A DNA stretch of 64,000 nucleotides from CAZJLN01 sp964540765 (GTDB taxonomy: Bacteria > Chloroflexota > Anaerolineae > Anaerolineales > Anaerolineaceae): assembly GCA_964540765.1 (NCBI GenBank), contig CAZINW010000005.1:25699-89698 (forward strand). Reading direction: 5' to 3'. Position numbers and translations under genes: made by a program. Below, piece by piece: positions 43,212 to 52,836 of the stretch. Under the pieces are notes generated by a model, which made no database searches, had not been told where the DNA came from, and saw only the letters and a program-made list of their open reading frames with translations. The stretch's first letter is position 1. Each line of letters begins with the position of its first letter.

Positions 43212-43223
43212 AAGTGTGACAAT

Positions 43224-44450
43224 ATGAGTTATATTAAACGAGATTTGGAAAGCACTGTTGCTGGGCTGACGAACGAATATCCTGCCATCATCATTACTGG
43301 GCCAAGGCAGGTGGGGAAGACCACCATGCTGCAGAAGCTGATGGAAGGAACTGATCGAAACTACATTACCCTTGACGATTTAAATGATCGTCAGCTTGCA
43401 CAAAACGATCCCGAAATATTTTTTCAGTTGCATAAACCCCCCGTTCTAATTGACGAGGTGCAGTATGCGCCTGAACTTTTTTCATACATCAAAATATTAA
43501 TTGGAAAAAATAAAAAACCGGGCGAATTTTGGCTGACAGGATCACAGACATTTGATTTAATGAAACTTGCAGGTGAATCGCTTGCAGGCAGGGTGGCAGT
43601 TTTACATATGCCCTCATTGTCACAAAAGGAAGTGTACGGCAGTGGAGAAAATCAGCCATTTGTCATCAACATAGACGCTCTGCAGGAACGCAAGAAGAAC
43701 AGGCTGCCAGCTGATACGCCTGAAATTTACCAGCGCATTTTTAATGGCTCCATGCCTGCGCTCGTCAGTGGAAAATATTCCAATAAGAACATTTTCTACA
43801 GCAGCTATTTGCAAACTTATATTGAAAGAGATGTAAAGGAACTGTCCGGTGCGATTGACTCCATTAAGTTTATGAATTTCATTACAGCAGTTGCCACCCG
43901 CTGCAGCCAGATGCTGGTTATTAGCGATATCGCTAGAGATGTGGATATTCACCCGAATTTAGCAAAAAGCTGGTTGGGTATTTTGGAAGCATCGGATATT
44001 ATATTCTACCTGCACCCTTATTCAAACAATCAGTTAAAAAGAACCATTAAGACACCCAAATTGTATTTTTTTGATACTGGTCTTGTCAGCTATCTCGCAA
44101 AATGGAGCAGCCCTGAAACACTTCAGTATGGTGCCATGAGTGGAGCAATCCTTGAAAATTATACAGTGTCCGAGATTATGAAAAGTTATTACAATGCTGC
44201 TCGGGAACCGTTTTTCTATTATTATCGAGACAAGGACACCAAGGAAATTGATCTGATTTTGGAATCTGATGGCATGCTCAGCCCTATCGAAATCAAACGC
44301 GCGGCCTCCCCGGGTACCGAATTGGTCAATACATTTAAAGTTCTGGATAAAGGTTCTGTTTCTCGCGGCAAAGGCGCTGTGCTTTGCATGAAAGGGGAGC
44401 TATCCGCTATCGATGGGCAAAATCTGATTGTGCCAATCTGGATGATTTGA
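43224..44450 (+). CDS. AAA ATPase with DUF4143 (archaeal-ATPase-like)
   Basis: 408 residues. Walker A GPRQVGKTT at 26-34, Walker B VLIDEVQ near 73-79, sensor WLTGSQ, then the C-terminal DUF4143 with YRDKDTKEIDLILE, in which the D and E of ...EIDLIL and the later PIEIK form a PD-(D/E)XK-like pattern. Such stand-alone genes are common and mobile in bacteria and archaea, and no clear role is known; some authors suspect links to toxin-antitoxin or defence. It is A/T-richer than the genes around it and is preceded by an unusual double repeat, both of which fit horizontal transfer. Confidence 0.85.
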   Translation: MSYIKRDLESTVAGLTNEYPAIIITGPRQVGKTTMLQKLMEGTDRNYITLDDLNDRQLAQNDPEIFFQLHKPPVLIDEVQYAPELFSYIKILIGKNKKPGEFWLTGSQTFDLMKLAGESLAGRVAVLHMPSLSQKEVYGSGENQPFVINIDALQERKKNRLPADTPEIYQRIFNGSMPALVSGKYSNKNIFYSSYLQTYIERDVKELSGAIDSIKFMNFITAVATRCSQMLVISDIARDVDIHPNLAKSWLGILEASDIIFYLHPYSNNQLKRTIKTPKLYFFDTGLVSYLAKWSSPETLQYGAMSGAILENYTVSEIMKSYYNAAREPFFYYYRDKDTKEIDLILESDGMLSPIEIKRAASPGTELVNTFKVLDKGSVSRGKGAVLCMKGELSAIDGQNLIVPIWMI

Positions 44451-44577
44451 AATCGTTTACGGGGTAAAAACAATACCTTCGGCAATTGAGGAATATCTAT
44501 GCCGGCCATCCAGGCGGGTTTAAGAATGAATCCACCTTTATAATTAATTGATAATAGATTAGAAAGGTCTGGCTGAT

Positions 44578-45567
44578 ATGTTATTTGTCGATAATGAAAA
44601 TTGTACCAATCCCCGTGTCAATCTGGCGATTGAGGAGTACCTGCTGCGCAACATCGCGCCGGAAGAGGATATCCTCTTGTTCTATATCAACGAGCCATCC
44701 ATCATCATCGGACGCAACCAGAACACAGTTGAAGAGATCAATGTGGATTACATCCAGGCACACAATATCCACGTCGTGCGGCGGCTCTCGGGGGGTGGGG
44801 CGGTCTATCATGATCTGGGCAACCTCAATTTCAGCTTCATGGCACCCATTACAGATAGTAATTTCCATAATTTTCACGTATTTACCGCACCGGTCATCCA
44901 GGTATTGAACGAGATGGGGGTACCGGCTGAGCTGGGTGGCAGAAACGATATCCTTATGGAAGGGCACAAGATTTCCGGCAATGCCCAGTACAGTACAGGA
45001 AAGCGCATGTTCAGCCATGGCACCCTGCTCTACAATTCTGACCTGAGTCATGTCAACGATGCATTGAAGGTTAAAGCCTCCAAAATTGAGTCCAAGGGCA
45101 TCAAATCCATTCGCAGCCGCGTTGCCAACATCACCGAATTTCTCAACGACCCGCCAGACATTGCCACCTTCAAGCAGAAATTGCTGGAAGGTATCTTTGC
45201 AGGTGAAAAGCCCATCCCGCAGTACCATCTCACAAACGAGGATTGGGATGCCATCCAGGCGCTCTCTGCCAGCCGCTACCAGACCTGGGAATGGAATTAC
45301 GGGCGCTCGCCAGCCTTCAACATTTACAAAAACCAGCTTTTTCCGATCGGCGAGATCGATGCGCGCCTGTATGTGGAAAAGGGGCTCATCCAAAATATCA
45401 AGTTCTTTGGCGATTTCCTCGGGCAGGGCGACGTTGCTGAACTTGAAGCCCTCCTTACCGGTACGCACTATACCCCCGAAGCGCTCCAGGAAAAGCTTAC
45501 CCATATTAACGTCAGTCATTATTTTGGCGCTTTAACACCTGAGGAACTCATCTGGCTGCTTTACTGA
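44578..45567 (+). CDS. lplA: Lipoate-protein ligase A
   Basis: 329 residues; AAAGGT before ATG 44578. N-terminal NLAIEEYLL, then IGRNQNTVEEIN and the signature VRRLSGGGAVYHDLGNLNFS, followed by GRNDILMEGHKISGNAQYSTG with the catalytic Lys, and a C-terminal accessory domain. It attaches lipoate from outside to the E2 and GcvH proteins. It stands alone between the AAA gene and the NAD salvage operon. Confidence 0.95.
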   Translation: MLFVDNENCTNPRVNLAIEEYLLRNIAPEEDILLFYINEPSIIIGRNQNTVEEINVDYIQAHNIHVVRRLSGGGAVYHDLGNLNFSFMAPITDSNFHNFHVFTAPVIQVLNEMGVPAELGGRNDILMEGHKISGNAQYSTGKRMFSHGTLLYNSDLSHVNDALKVKASKIESKGIKSIRSRVANITEFLNDPPDIATFKQKLLEGIFAGEKPIPQYHLTNEDWDAIQALSASRYQTWEWNYGRSPAFNIYKNQLFPIGEIDARLYVEKGLIQNIKFFGDFLGQGDVAELEALLTGTHYTPEALQEKLTHINVSHYFGALTPEELIWLLY

Positions 45568-45810
45568 TGCAGGTAAAGTCGTGGGATAATTACGTATAGA
45601 TTAATATATCGGTTAAATTTCATCGTATTATCTGTTTGGTTTTTGTTTCTCCAACGCTATTGCGGTTTTTACCTGTTAACGAGTGTATAATTTGGATTGG
45701 CATTATAAAATTGTTGTTCCAGTGGACTGATTAAAGCATAAGTATTCCTGTTCAAACAGCGAGATCACGCATATCTCACTTTTCATTAGCAAAGGAGGAA
45801 CCCTGCCTGT
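45568..45810 (+). promoter_or_regulatory. 243-base gap: leader of the NAD salvage operon
   Basis: A TATAAT box is seen around 45690 without a good -35 at normal distance. AAAGGAGG lies 14-21 bases before ATG 45811, a strong ribosome site at a slightly long distance. No riboswitch class that I can recognise. Confidence 0.3.
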
Positions 45811-47691
45811 ATGACTGCTGTCAAATACAAAAATGTCCTGATCGAATGCGTGCAGGGTAATATCGCCAACCAACCCGACATGGGTGCCATCGTTAATGCA
45901 GCCAATGCGCAACTGCTTCCCGGCGGTGGTGTCGCTGGCGCCATCCACCGCGCCGCCGGGCCACGTCTTGAAGAAGCATGCCGTCGCCTTGCTCCCATTA
46001 AACCCGGTCAGGCTGTCCTCACCGATGCTTTCAATCTTCCCAACCGGCATGTCATTCACTGCCTCGGACCGGTCTATGGACGCGACAATCCTTCTGAAAC
46101 CTTACTGGCGGACTGCTACCGTAACGCCCTGCGCCTGGCAGATGAGCATCACCTCCAATCCATCGCATTTCCTGCCATTTCCACGGGCATTTTCGGCTAT
46201 CCAATGACAGAGGCAGCCAGGGTGGCATTTCTCACCATCCTTGACAAAGCGCCCACCCTGTCATCGATCAATTACATCCGCTTTGTTCTCTATAACCAAT
46301 CTGATCAAAACTTGCATGCGCACATGCTTGAGGAACTGGTCGCACGACGCCAGGAACATGCCCAGCTGTCACTCTTTACCGACCTGTATGAGCTGACCAT
46401 GATGCAGGCATATTTCGTCGAAAGGATGTACGAGGAGGCAGTCTTCAACCTCACTGTTCGCCGCCTTCCCGGGCGTCGTAATTTCCTTGTGGCATGTGGT
46501 CTGGCAACCGTTCTCGACTACCTGGAGAACCTGCGCTTTGACGATTCCGATCTTGCCTACTTGGCGTCTGTCACAGACTTCTCCGATGCCTTTCTTGACT
46601 ATCTCCGAAATTTCCGTTTCACTGGCAATGTTTACGCCTTGCCAGAGGGAACGCCTTTCTTCCCGGATGAGCCAATCCTGGAGATCGAAGCCCCCCTGCC
46701 ACAGGCACAATTGGTCGAAACCTTTATCATGAACCAGGTTCACCTTCAGACCATCCTGGCAACCAAAGCACAACGTGTGGTCCAGGCTGCACAGGGTCGC
46801 CCCGTTGTTGACTTTGGGGCGCGCCGTATCCATGGGATTGACGCAGCCGTCAAAGCAGCCCGTGCATTTTACATTGGGGGTGTAAAGGCTACCTCCAATG
46901 TACTGGGTGGCAAGCATTACGGGATACCAATTGCAGGCACCGTTGCCCATGCCTATATCCAGGCCCATGAGAATGAAGCTGAAGCCTTCCGTGCCTTCGC
47001 CCACCTCTACCCAAAAACAATGCTCGTGGTGGACACATACGATACCCTGGCGGGTGTGCAAAAGGTCCTCGATCTTGCCCACCAACTCGGAGAGGATTTT
47101 AAGATCAGCGCAATTCGCCTTGATTCTGGCGATCTGCTTGCGCTTTCAACTACGGCACGCAGACTCCTCGACCAGGCCGGTCTGCAGGAAGTTGACATCT
47201 TTGTCAGCGGGGGGTTGGATGAATACAAGATCAATCGCCTTCTGTCTGCCAGAGCCCCGATCAATGGTTTTGGCGTCGGAACCAGTATGGGCGTTTCTGA
47301 CGATGTGCCCCATTTGGATATTGGTTACAAGCTCTGTCAATACGCTGGCAAAGGTCGCCTTAAACTGGCCACCGACAAGCTTGTCCTTCCAGGTAAAAAA
47401 CAGGTTTTCCGCGTGTCTGAGGAGGGTCAGGATAAATACGACATCATTGCCAGGATTGGTGAGAAGCTCGAAGGTCGCCCCCTGCTTGTACCTGTGATGC
47501 GGAATGGCATCCGCCTGGAGACCAGCCAGGTCAGTCTGGCAGACTCGCAAACTTATGCACAGGAACAAATTAACCATTTGCCGGAACGGATCCGTGTCCT
47601 CACAAGGGCTGAAATGCCTTACCCGGTGTCCGTCAGCCCTGAGTTAAAGAATTATCGTAAGCAGGTGATAGACCAACTGAAATCTGGCTGA
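45811..47691 (+). CDS. pncB: Macro domain fused to nicotinate phosphoribosyltransferase
   Basis: 626 residues. 1 to about 172 is a macro domain of the O-acetyl-ADP-ribose deacetylase type: IVNAANAQLLPGGGVAGAI (28-45) and ISTGIFGYP (123-131) bind ADP-ribose. From about 188 follows a complete nicotinate phosphoribosyltransferase: DLYELTMMQAYF (191-202), FGARRIHG (335-342), GTVAHAY with the His (380) that is phosphorylated, RLDSGDL and the C-terminal VFVSGGLDE-like segment. Length of each part is that of a stand-alone protein. The next gene encodes nicotinamidase, so the operon recycles nicotinamide to NAD while the macro domain deals with ADP-ribose products. Confidence 0.92.
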   Translation: MTAVKYKNVLIECVQGNIANQPDMGAIVNAANAQLLPGGGVAGAIHRAAGPRLEEACRRLAPIKPGQAVLTDAFNLPNRHVIHCLGPVYGRDNPSETLLADCYRNALRLADEHHLQSIAFPAISTGIFGYPMTEAARVAFLTILDKAPTLSSINYIRFVLYNQSDQNLHAHMLEELVARRQEHAQLSLFTDLYELTMMQAYFVERMYEEAVFNLTVRRLPGRRNFLVACGLATVLDYLENLRFDDSDLAYLASVTDFSDAFLDYLRNFRFTGNVYALPEGTPFFPDEPILEIEAPLPQAQLVETFIMNQVHLQTILATKAQRVVQAAQGRPVVDFGARRIHGIDAAVKAARAFYIGGVKATSNVLGGKHYGIPIAGTVAHAYIQAHENEAEAFRAFAHLYPKTMLVVDTYDTLAGVQKVLDLAHQLGEDFKISAIRLDSGDLLALSTTARRLLDQAGLQEVDIFVSGGLDEYKINRLLSARAPINGFGVGTSMGVSDDVPHLDIGYKLCQYAGKGRLKLATDKLVLPGKKQVFRVSEEGQDKYDIIARIGEKLEGRPLLVPVMRNGIRLETSQVSLADSQTYAQEQINHLPERIRVLTRAEMPYPVSVSPELKNYRKQVIDQLKSG

Positions 47692-47732
47692 CCTGAAACG
47701 CTTTCATCTTAACATAAAATCTAAGGAATATC

Positions 47733-48308
47733 ATGATCAAGATTCAAGAGCTCTTGCAACCCGCTGATGCCCTGCTCATCATCGATGTCCAGATTGACTT
47801 CTGCCCCGGCGGTGCTTTACCCATTACCCAAGGTGACCGCGTCGTCTCTGTGCTCAACCGTTGGATCTCCACTGCCCTTTCCAAAGACATTCCCATTTAT
47901 GCTTCCCGCGATTGGCACCCGCTTCATCATATCAGTTTCATTGAAAGCGGTGGGCTCTGGCCGCCTCACTGCATTCAGGATAGCCATGGCGCCCGTTTCC
48001 ATCCTGACCTGAACCTTCCAGAAAACACGCTCATAATTACCAAAGGGGTACGTTTTGACCAGGACCAAAACTCGGTTTTTGACCAGACCGGCCTGGCGAT
48101 ACAACTGAGGAAAGATGGCGTACAACACCTTTTTGTCGGCGGTTTGGCTGAGGATGTCTGTGTGCTTGCTGGCGTCCTGGATGCCCTCCAAGAGGGTTTT
48201 AAAGTCACGCTTATAACGGATGCTACCTTCCCGGTTACAGAAGAAGGGGGTCGAGCAGCCCATGAAAAAATGCGCCTGGCAGGAGCGCAATTTGTAAGCG
48301 CTGAATGA
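47733..48308 (+). CDS. pncA: Nicotinamidase
   Basis: 191 residues; AAGGA upstream of ATG 47733. Isochorismatase-type fold with the nicotinamidase triad: Asp in IDVQIDFCPGGAL, Lys in ITKGVRFDQD, Cys in LAEDVCVLAGVLDA. Metal-binding Asp/His pair in SRDWHPLHH. It converts nicotinamide to nicotinate, the substrate of the enzyme encoded 41 bases upstream. Confidence 0.94.
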   Translation: MIKIQELLQPADALLIIDVQIDFCPGGALPITQGDRVVSVLNRWISTALSKDIPIYASRDWHPLHHISFIESGGLWPPHCIQDSHGARFHPDLNLPENTLIITKGVRFDQDQNSVFDQTGLAIQLRKDGVQHLFVGGLAEDVCVLAGVLDALQEGFKVTLITDATFPVTEEGGRAAHEKMRLAGAQFVSAE

Positions 48309-48443
48309 TGCAATTGATGTCATGATCTTAAAAATTGGGGGCATTCTATAGCCTATGCTGGCATTAGAGCCAAGCAATTTCCAATATAATTGTGTATTTT
48401 CCTGTTATGATTCATATCCAGCAAACAAGCCTCCAGGAGCCCC

Positions 48444-50975
48444 ATGACAGACCAGACCATTCATCTCTCCTTCCGCTTTCACGGCAATTTCTATCACTCC
48501 TACCGCGGCGACACCCCCGATGAACTCGGTTTTGGCAAGGACATGCGCATCATCCGCCATGTCATCCGTACGCTTGACAGCCTCAATCAGCAGGGCATCC
48601 CCATCTGCGGCACATGGGACTTCGAGAACTACTTCTCGCTGGAGACCATCATGCCTGAGTACTGCCCGGATATCATTGAAAGTCTCCAACGTCGGGTGAG
48701 GCAGGGGCATGACGAAATGCAGCTCATGTCCTACAACAACGGTCTTGTCAGTGCCCATACTGCCCGTGAATTTGAGGAAGCTATTTGCAGGGGCATCAGC
48801 AACCCCCAGGGCTCCGGTCTGCGTGACCTCTTTGGCGCGGGTTTTTACCCGATGGTGCGTCCGCAGGAAATGATGTTCACGCCCATCCACCTCAAGCTCT
48901 ATCCAGCCTGCGGCATCCAGTCCATCAGCCTGTATTATTCTGCCATTCCCTTCAATGGCTTTTCCAACTTCATCCCGCCCCTTGGTTTCGCCGAGCGCTA
49001 CAATCCGCTCACGCTCACCTATGCGGGTATCGCCGAGAGCATGACGCTCATGCCCTGCTATAACCACGGCGATCTGATCGACCATCTCACCCTGCGCCGC
49101 TGGATCAAGCAATTGCGCCGCCAGCAGTTGACGCTGCCAACCCCGCAGGACATGCTCCTGCTGATTGACCTGGACGCCGATGACACCCTCTGGGTTGGGT
49201 TTGATATCCAGCTTGTGAAAAAAGTTATCTCCACCGCGCGGGGCTTGCAGGGCATGGTGGAAAACATCCTCGACCTGGATTATGTGCATTTCACCACACC
49301 CGGGCGCTACCTGGCAGAGCATGCCCCCCTGCGCACCATCTCTTTCGGGCAGGATACTGCCGACGGCTCTTTTGATGGGCTCTCCAGCTGGGCGGAAAAG
49401 TGGTCCAACCAGCACCTCTGGACCGGGCTGGAACGCGGACGCATGCTTGAGTTGCAGACCAGGCGGTTGCAAGATCAGCCTGACCCCAATGTCGAGCGTT
49501 TACTGACGGATTGCATGGACACGCGCCTCAAGATCCTCTCCACCACACATTTCGGCATGTCCGCGCCGGTGATGAACGTCACCCGCGAGGGCATTGCGTA
49601 CGGTCATGTCAGCCACCTGGTGAAGAATGCCAGCCAGGCTTTTGAGCTGGTCAGATCCAAGACCCAGGCAGGGCAGTTCAGCCTGGTCGATTATCCCCGC
49701 GGCATTCCCACGGCAGAAATCCAATATCCCGCCAAACCTTCACGCTGCTTGGTACGCCTGCCCATGGGTGAGGACGCGCCTGAGACGCCAAGCATCCAGG
49801 ATGTGAGCGGACATGCCATCCCCTCTGCCTTATTGGAGACCAACGTGTTTTTTGTGGACGACTTTGAAGCCGGGCAGCGGAAAGATTACCGCATCCTGCC
49901 CCAAAAAGAGCCGGCAGCGCCGGAAAATCCCGTGCTGGTCAACGAGCAAGGCATGCACAATGAGCACCTGGCAGTCACCTTTGATCAAAACAACCAGCTT
50001 GTCAGCGTCCTGTTTGGTGGTGTGGAATTTGCCGGTGCAGATTTCCTCTCCAGTGCAATCTCATATAAAGGCAGAACTCATCATATCAAAGCGTGGCAAC
50101 AGACTTATTCTGAATCCCTTGGCGTGGTGGGAGTCAAACGCATGCAGGGTCAGGTGGAGATCAGCCAGGGGAAACTCTTACGGGTGGAGCGCGAATTCAT
50201 CCTGGCAACCAGTCTGCCTTACCTGTATCTCAATGTGCGCGTGACCTATCCCAAGACGCCAGATGAAGGCTACAACAAGGAAAAAGCGCAAAGGCTGCAG
50301 TGCACGTATGACCCGCGCTGGCAGGAAGTCATGCCCTGCGAGCTGCGTCCTGCACTTGCCGGTCAAAACGAAAGTCCGCTGCGCGTGTGGAAGCACAACT
50401 ACTGCGATCATGTCTCCAGTTACACGCTGGATTACGAGACTTTTTCCGAAAACGACACCCTCGACAGTATCAACAACCACGTCACGCATGCCTGGTTGGC
50501 AGTGTCGGATGGGAACAAAGGCCTGCTACTGGCACAGAACGCTGACGTCAACAGCGGCATGGCATTCTGCCCCCTGCGCACTAGGCGCGAAGGTACGGTC
50601 AAGCGCATCCACCTCAATCCCTTTGGCAGCTACAGCGGTCGCCAGTACCGCTACGCCACACAGGATACAGGGTTGGGTAAGGTGATCGCAACAGCCGCCT
50701 CCGCCTCCGACCACCTGCAGCCCTATGCGCCTTCTTATAACGGGCACGAGCAGGTCTTCAGCCTGCTGCTGGCGCCTTACACTGGCGATGAACCTCCCGC
50801 AGCTCTCCAGAATGATGCAGAAGCTTTCGCCTACCCTTATGCTTTGCTGAATGACGGGAGTGTAATCAAAGATCCCCCGCACCGCAGTTGGGATGGAGCC
50901 GGGCTGAGAGAGATAAAGGAGGGGCAAGAGGCTGGAATCGATTTGGATAGTGCCATCTACAAGCTTAATAAATGA
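48444..50975 (+). CDS. GH38/GH57-like glycosidase (family uncertain)
   Basis: 843 residues; AGGAG four bases before ATG 48444. The start FRFHGNFYHSYRGDTPDE and the following TWDFENYFSLE and RQGHDEMQLMSYNN look like the seven-stranded barrel of the GH38/GH57 group, where early His and Asp residues bind metal or act in catalysis. The second half is rich in beta strands (about 500-780), as in alpha-mannosidases. There is no signal peptide, so it acts in the cytoplasm. The exact substrate is unknown; mannosides or other alpha-glycosides are possible. Neighbours give no clue. Confidence 0.55.
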   Translation: MTDQTIHLSFRFHGNFYHSYRGDTPDELGFGKDMRIIRHVIRTLDSLNQQGIPICGTWDFENYFSLETIMPEYCPDIIESLQRRVRQGHDEMQLMSYNNGLVSAHTAREFEEAICRGISNPQGSGLRDLFGAGFYPMVRPQEMMFTPIHLKLYPACGIQSISLYYSAIPFNGFSNFIPPLGFAERYNPLTLTYAGIAESMTLMPCYNHGDLIDHLTLRRWIKQLRRQQLTLPTPQDMLLLIDLDADDTLWVGFDIQLVKKVISTARGLQGMVENILDLDYVHFTTPGRYLAEHAPLRTISFGQDTADGSFDGLSSWAEKWSNQHLWTGLERGRMLELQTRRLQDQPDPNVERLLTDCMDTRLKILSTTHFGMSAPVMNVTREGIAYGHVSHLVKNASQAFELVRSKTQAGQFSLVDYPRGIPTAEIQYPAKPSRCLVRLPMGEDAPETPSIQDVSGHAIPSALLETNVFFVDDFEAGQRKDYRILPQKEPAAPENPVLVNEQGMHNEHLAVTFDQNNQLVSVLFGGVEFAGADFLSSAISYKGRTHHIKAWQQTYSESLGVVGVKRMQGQVEISQGKLLRVEREFILATSLPYLYLNVRVTYPKTPDEGYNKEKAQRLQCTYDPRWQEVMPCELRPALAGQNESPLRVWKHNYCDHVSSYTLDYETFSENDTLDSINNHVTHAWLAVSDGNKGLLLAQNADVNSGMAFCPLRTRREGTVKRIHLNPFGSYSGRQYRYATQDTGLGKVIATAASASDHLQPYAPSYNGHEQVFSLLLAPYTGDEPPAALQNDAEAFAYPYALLNDGSVIKDPPHRSWDGAGLREIKEGQEAGIDLDSAIYKLNK

Positions 50976-51080
50976 AATTTTTCTCATGATTAACTTGCTA
51001 GATGCAAGTACAATGGGATTCATCAGCAACGAATGCCATCATCGCGAACATCGGAAACAATCATTTAGGAGAGGGTTGAA

Positions 51081-51218
51081 ATGAATAAAATTTTTTCCAA
51101 GGTTGTCAAATTTTTCTTTGTATTCCCCAGCATATTTTCATGCGTGGTCCCTGGGCAGCCTTATTATTACAAGTTCACGGTCGTTAAGTCGGAAATGACC
51201 GAAAGTGACTCCTCCTGA
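51081..51218 (+). CDS. Very small putative lipoprotein (45 residues)
   Basis: Short frame with a strong ribosome site (AGGAGAGGG, seven bases before ATG 51081). The N-terminus is Lys-rich, then hydrophobic (VVKFFFVFPSIFSC), and the Cys at 21 is in a lipobox-like setting (IFSC). The mature part would be only 25 residues with a YYYKF stretch. No family is known to me. It is too short for most gene finders. A hairpin lies 37 bases after its stop codon. Confidence 0.45.
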   Translation: MNKIFSKVVKFFFVFPSIFSCVVPGQPYYYKFTVVKSEMTESDSS

Positions 51219-51254
51219 TTTTGAGGTAAATCAAAGAATAATTACAAGTGTCAT

Positions 51255-51281
51255 GGGCTGCTTAATTCAGAAGCACAGCCC
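51255..51281 (+). terminator. Hairpin after the small lipoprotein gene
   Basis: GGGCTGCTT and AAGCACAGCCC pair with a 2-base bulge. No strong T-run follows (TTGAATATTTAAAA). The rest of 51219-51508 shows nothing I can interpret. Confidence 0.35.
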
Positions 51282-51508
51282 TTGAATATTTAAAAATGTA
51301 TATTCTTTATTGGGCACCGGTCAGAAGATCAGGTAGAGTTAGGAAAAAAGCAAAACTTGACCGAATAAATATTTTATTGACCTCGTTTAGGCTTTGTTGA
51401 TTTCTTTCCTGATGATATCCATCAGTACGATTGGGATAGGTGAGATTGGACAAGTAAAGATTGGAGTCTATTTAATTATTAGCCATCCCTTAAAGTATAA
51501 TTGTTATC

Positions 51509-51730
51509 ATGTTACATCGACATCTCATCCATCAAAATTTTACGCTTGCAGCGATTGATGACATCATTGCACGAGGGGAGCGACAGGATTGGGCTGAATT
51601 GCGTCAGGCAATGCTCAATGATCAGATCATCTTGGCAAAGGTGCTGTGCATATGCCAGGCGCACATTGACGATCCCCATGCCCAGCGCTACCATTTCTGG
51701 AAACAATATGCCGAACGACACCTTGCCTGA
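51509..51730 (+). CDS. Small conserved-type protein paired with the AbiEii-like gene
   Basis: 73 residues, all helical, starting MLHRHLIHQNFTLAAIDDII and ending FWKQYAERHLA. It overlaps the following nucleotidyltransferase gene by 23 bases, so the two are coupled. Small proteins of this look are found before AbiEii-type genes and may be their partner or antitoxin. No clear motif. Since the next gene is broken, it may be left without its partner. Confidence 0.5.
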   Translation: MLHRHLIHQNFTLAAIDDIIARGERQDWAELRQAMLNDQIILAKVLCICQAHIDDPHAQRYHFWKQYAERHLA

Positions 51731-52619
51731 TTGGGAGCGGGTGCTTGCATCCGCTGCTCACTTTCAACGCATTCTTCCAGGTGCGATCCTTGTGGGTGGA
51801 ACTGCCTCCGCTGTGTACGCTGAACACCGCCTTTCCACTGATGCAGATCATGTTCTCGCCGATCTACGGCAGCACTTCGATCAGGTACTGGCTGAACTTG
51901 AATCCGTTGCTGGTTGGAAGACAGCCCGTGTCACGCGTCCAGTGCAGATTCTCAGTAACCTAGGAGAGCTTTGAAAAACCCTCTGCTCCAAAAATTTCTC
52001 TGCGCGGATGCCCCACTTTTGTACAAAAAAGGCAGCATTTTGGGAACAAAGATGTAAAAAATCCCGTTTTACAGCAGTAACGCCCCACTTTCCTAGAAAG
52101 TGGTTTCTATAAGGGGACTTTTTCAGCGGGCTCCTAGATGGTATTGAAACCGGGGTAAGGCAGTTGATCCGTGATGAGCCACTGGAAACCACCCAAATTG
52201 ATTACCTGGGAGAAAAAATCACAGTTCCAACCGAAGCCGAGATCCTGCGTATCAAAGGAGTCCTGATCCTGAAACGCAATGCAACTCGGGATTACCTCGA
52301 CTTTATTGCCTTGGCGGACCATCTGGGTACTGAAAAGATGATTGAAGCCTTACGGTCTTTTGACCATCTTTATCCACAACCAAATGGGGAATCAGCCCTG
52401 CACCAGTTGCAGATTCAATTGGCACAGCCGCTGCCTTACGATCTTGAAGAACTTAATCTTGCCGAATATAAGGACCTTGATTCACGTTGGCAAAACTGGC
52501 AAAATGTCAAAACAGCCTGCATGGATTTTGCCACTCTCATCTTTGATCAAATCACTGCTGTGAGTGAGGAAAGGGATAACACATTGTTGGATGAACCCAA
52601 TTCCACCCAAGCTCAATAA
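51708..52619 (+). pseudogene. AbiEii-type nucleotidyltransferase gene split by a 174-base insertion
   Basis: From ATG 51708 the protein has the nucleotidyltransferase start GAILVGGTASAVYAEHR and a DADHVLADL acidic motif. At 51959 the text is ILSNL; after a stop codon (TGA at 51972) and foreign sequence it resumes at 52134 with DGIETGVRQLI, then PLETTQIDYLG, EAEILRIKGVLIL and RNATRDYLDFIALAD. Removing 174 bases between the two CTAG copies restores one frame of about 245 residues. AbiEii proteins are toxins of abortive-infection or toxin-antitoxin systems. The second part still has a good frame from about 52164 but lacks the catalytic half. Confidence 0.8.
51960..52133. mobile_element. MITE-like insertion with CTAG target duplication
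   Basis: 174 bases between direct repeats CTAG (51960-51963 and 52134-52137). The ends form an imperfect inverted repeat: the left end starts CTAGGAG and has TGAAAAA at bases 13-19; the right end, read inward, starts CTAGGAG and has TGAAAAA at the same place. It carries no gene. The ends resemble insertion sequences that choose CTAG targets, so a transposase elsewhere must have moved it. Confidence 0.7.
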
Positions 52620-52836
52620 TGAAGAATGGGAATGGCAGTCAATGCCTTGAAGTCTAATTATCCCTTTAGTCTTGAGATAAATTAGTCTCTATTTCGTATA
52701 GTTATTCAAGTGGTCACTAAAATCTCAAAATGGGGTGGGGGAGGGAAAATCCACGCCAATAACAGGGCACACTTATGCCCTGATTTTGACCCTTTTCCCT
52801 CAAAAATAGCCCCCAATTTTTCAGCAAATTGTAAGT

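Noticed and set aside
48405..49472. 355-residue minus-strand frame
   Set aside because: Antisense to the GH38/57-like gene, with no motif and no ribosome site.
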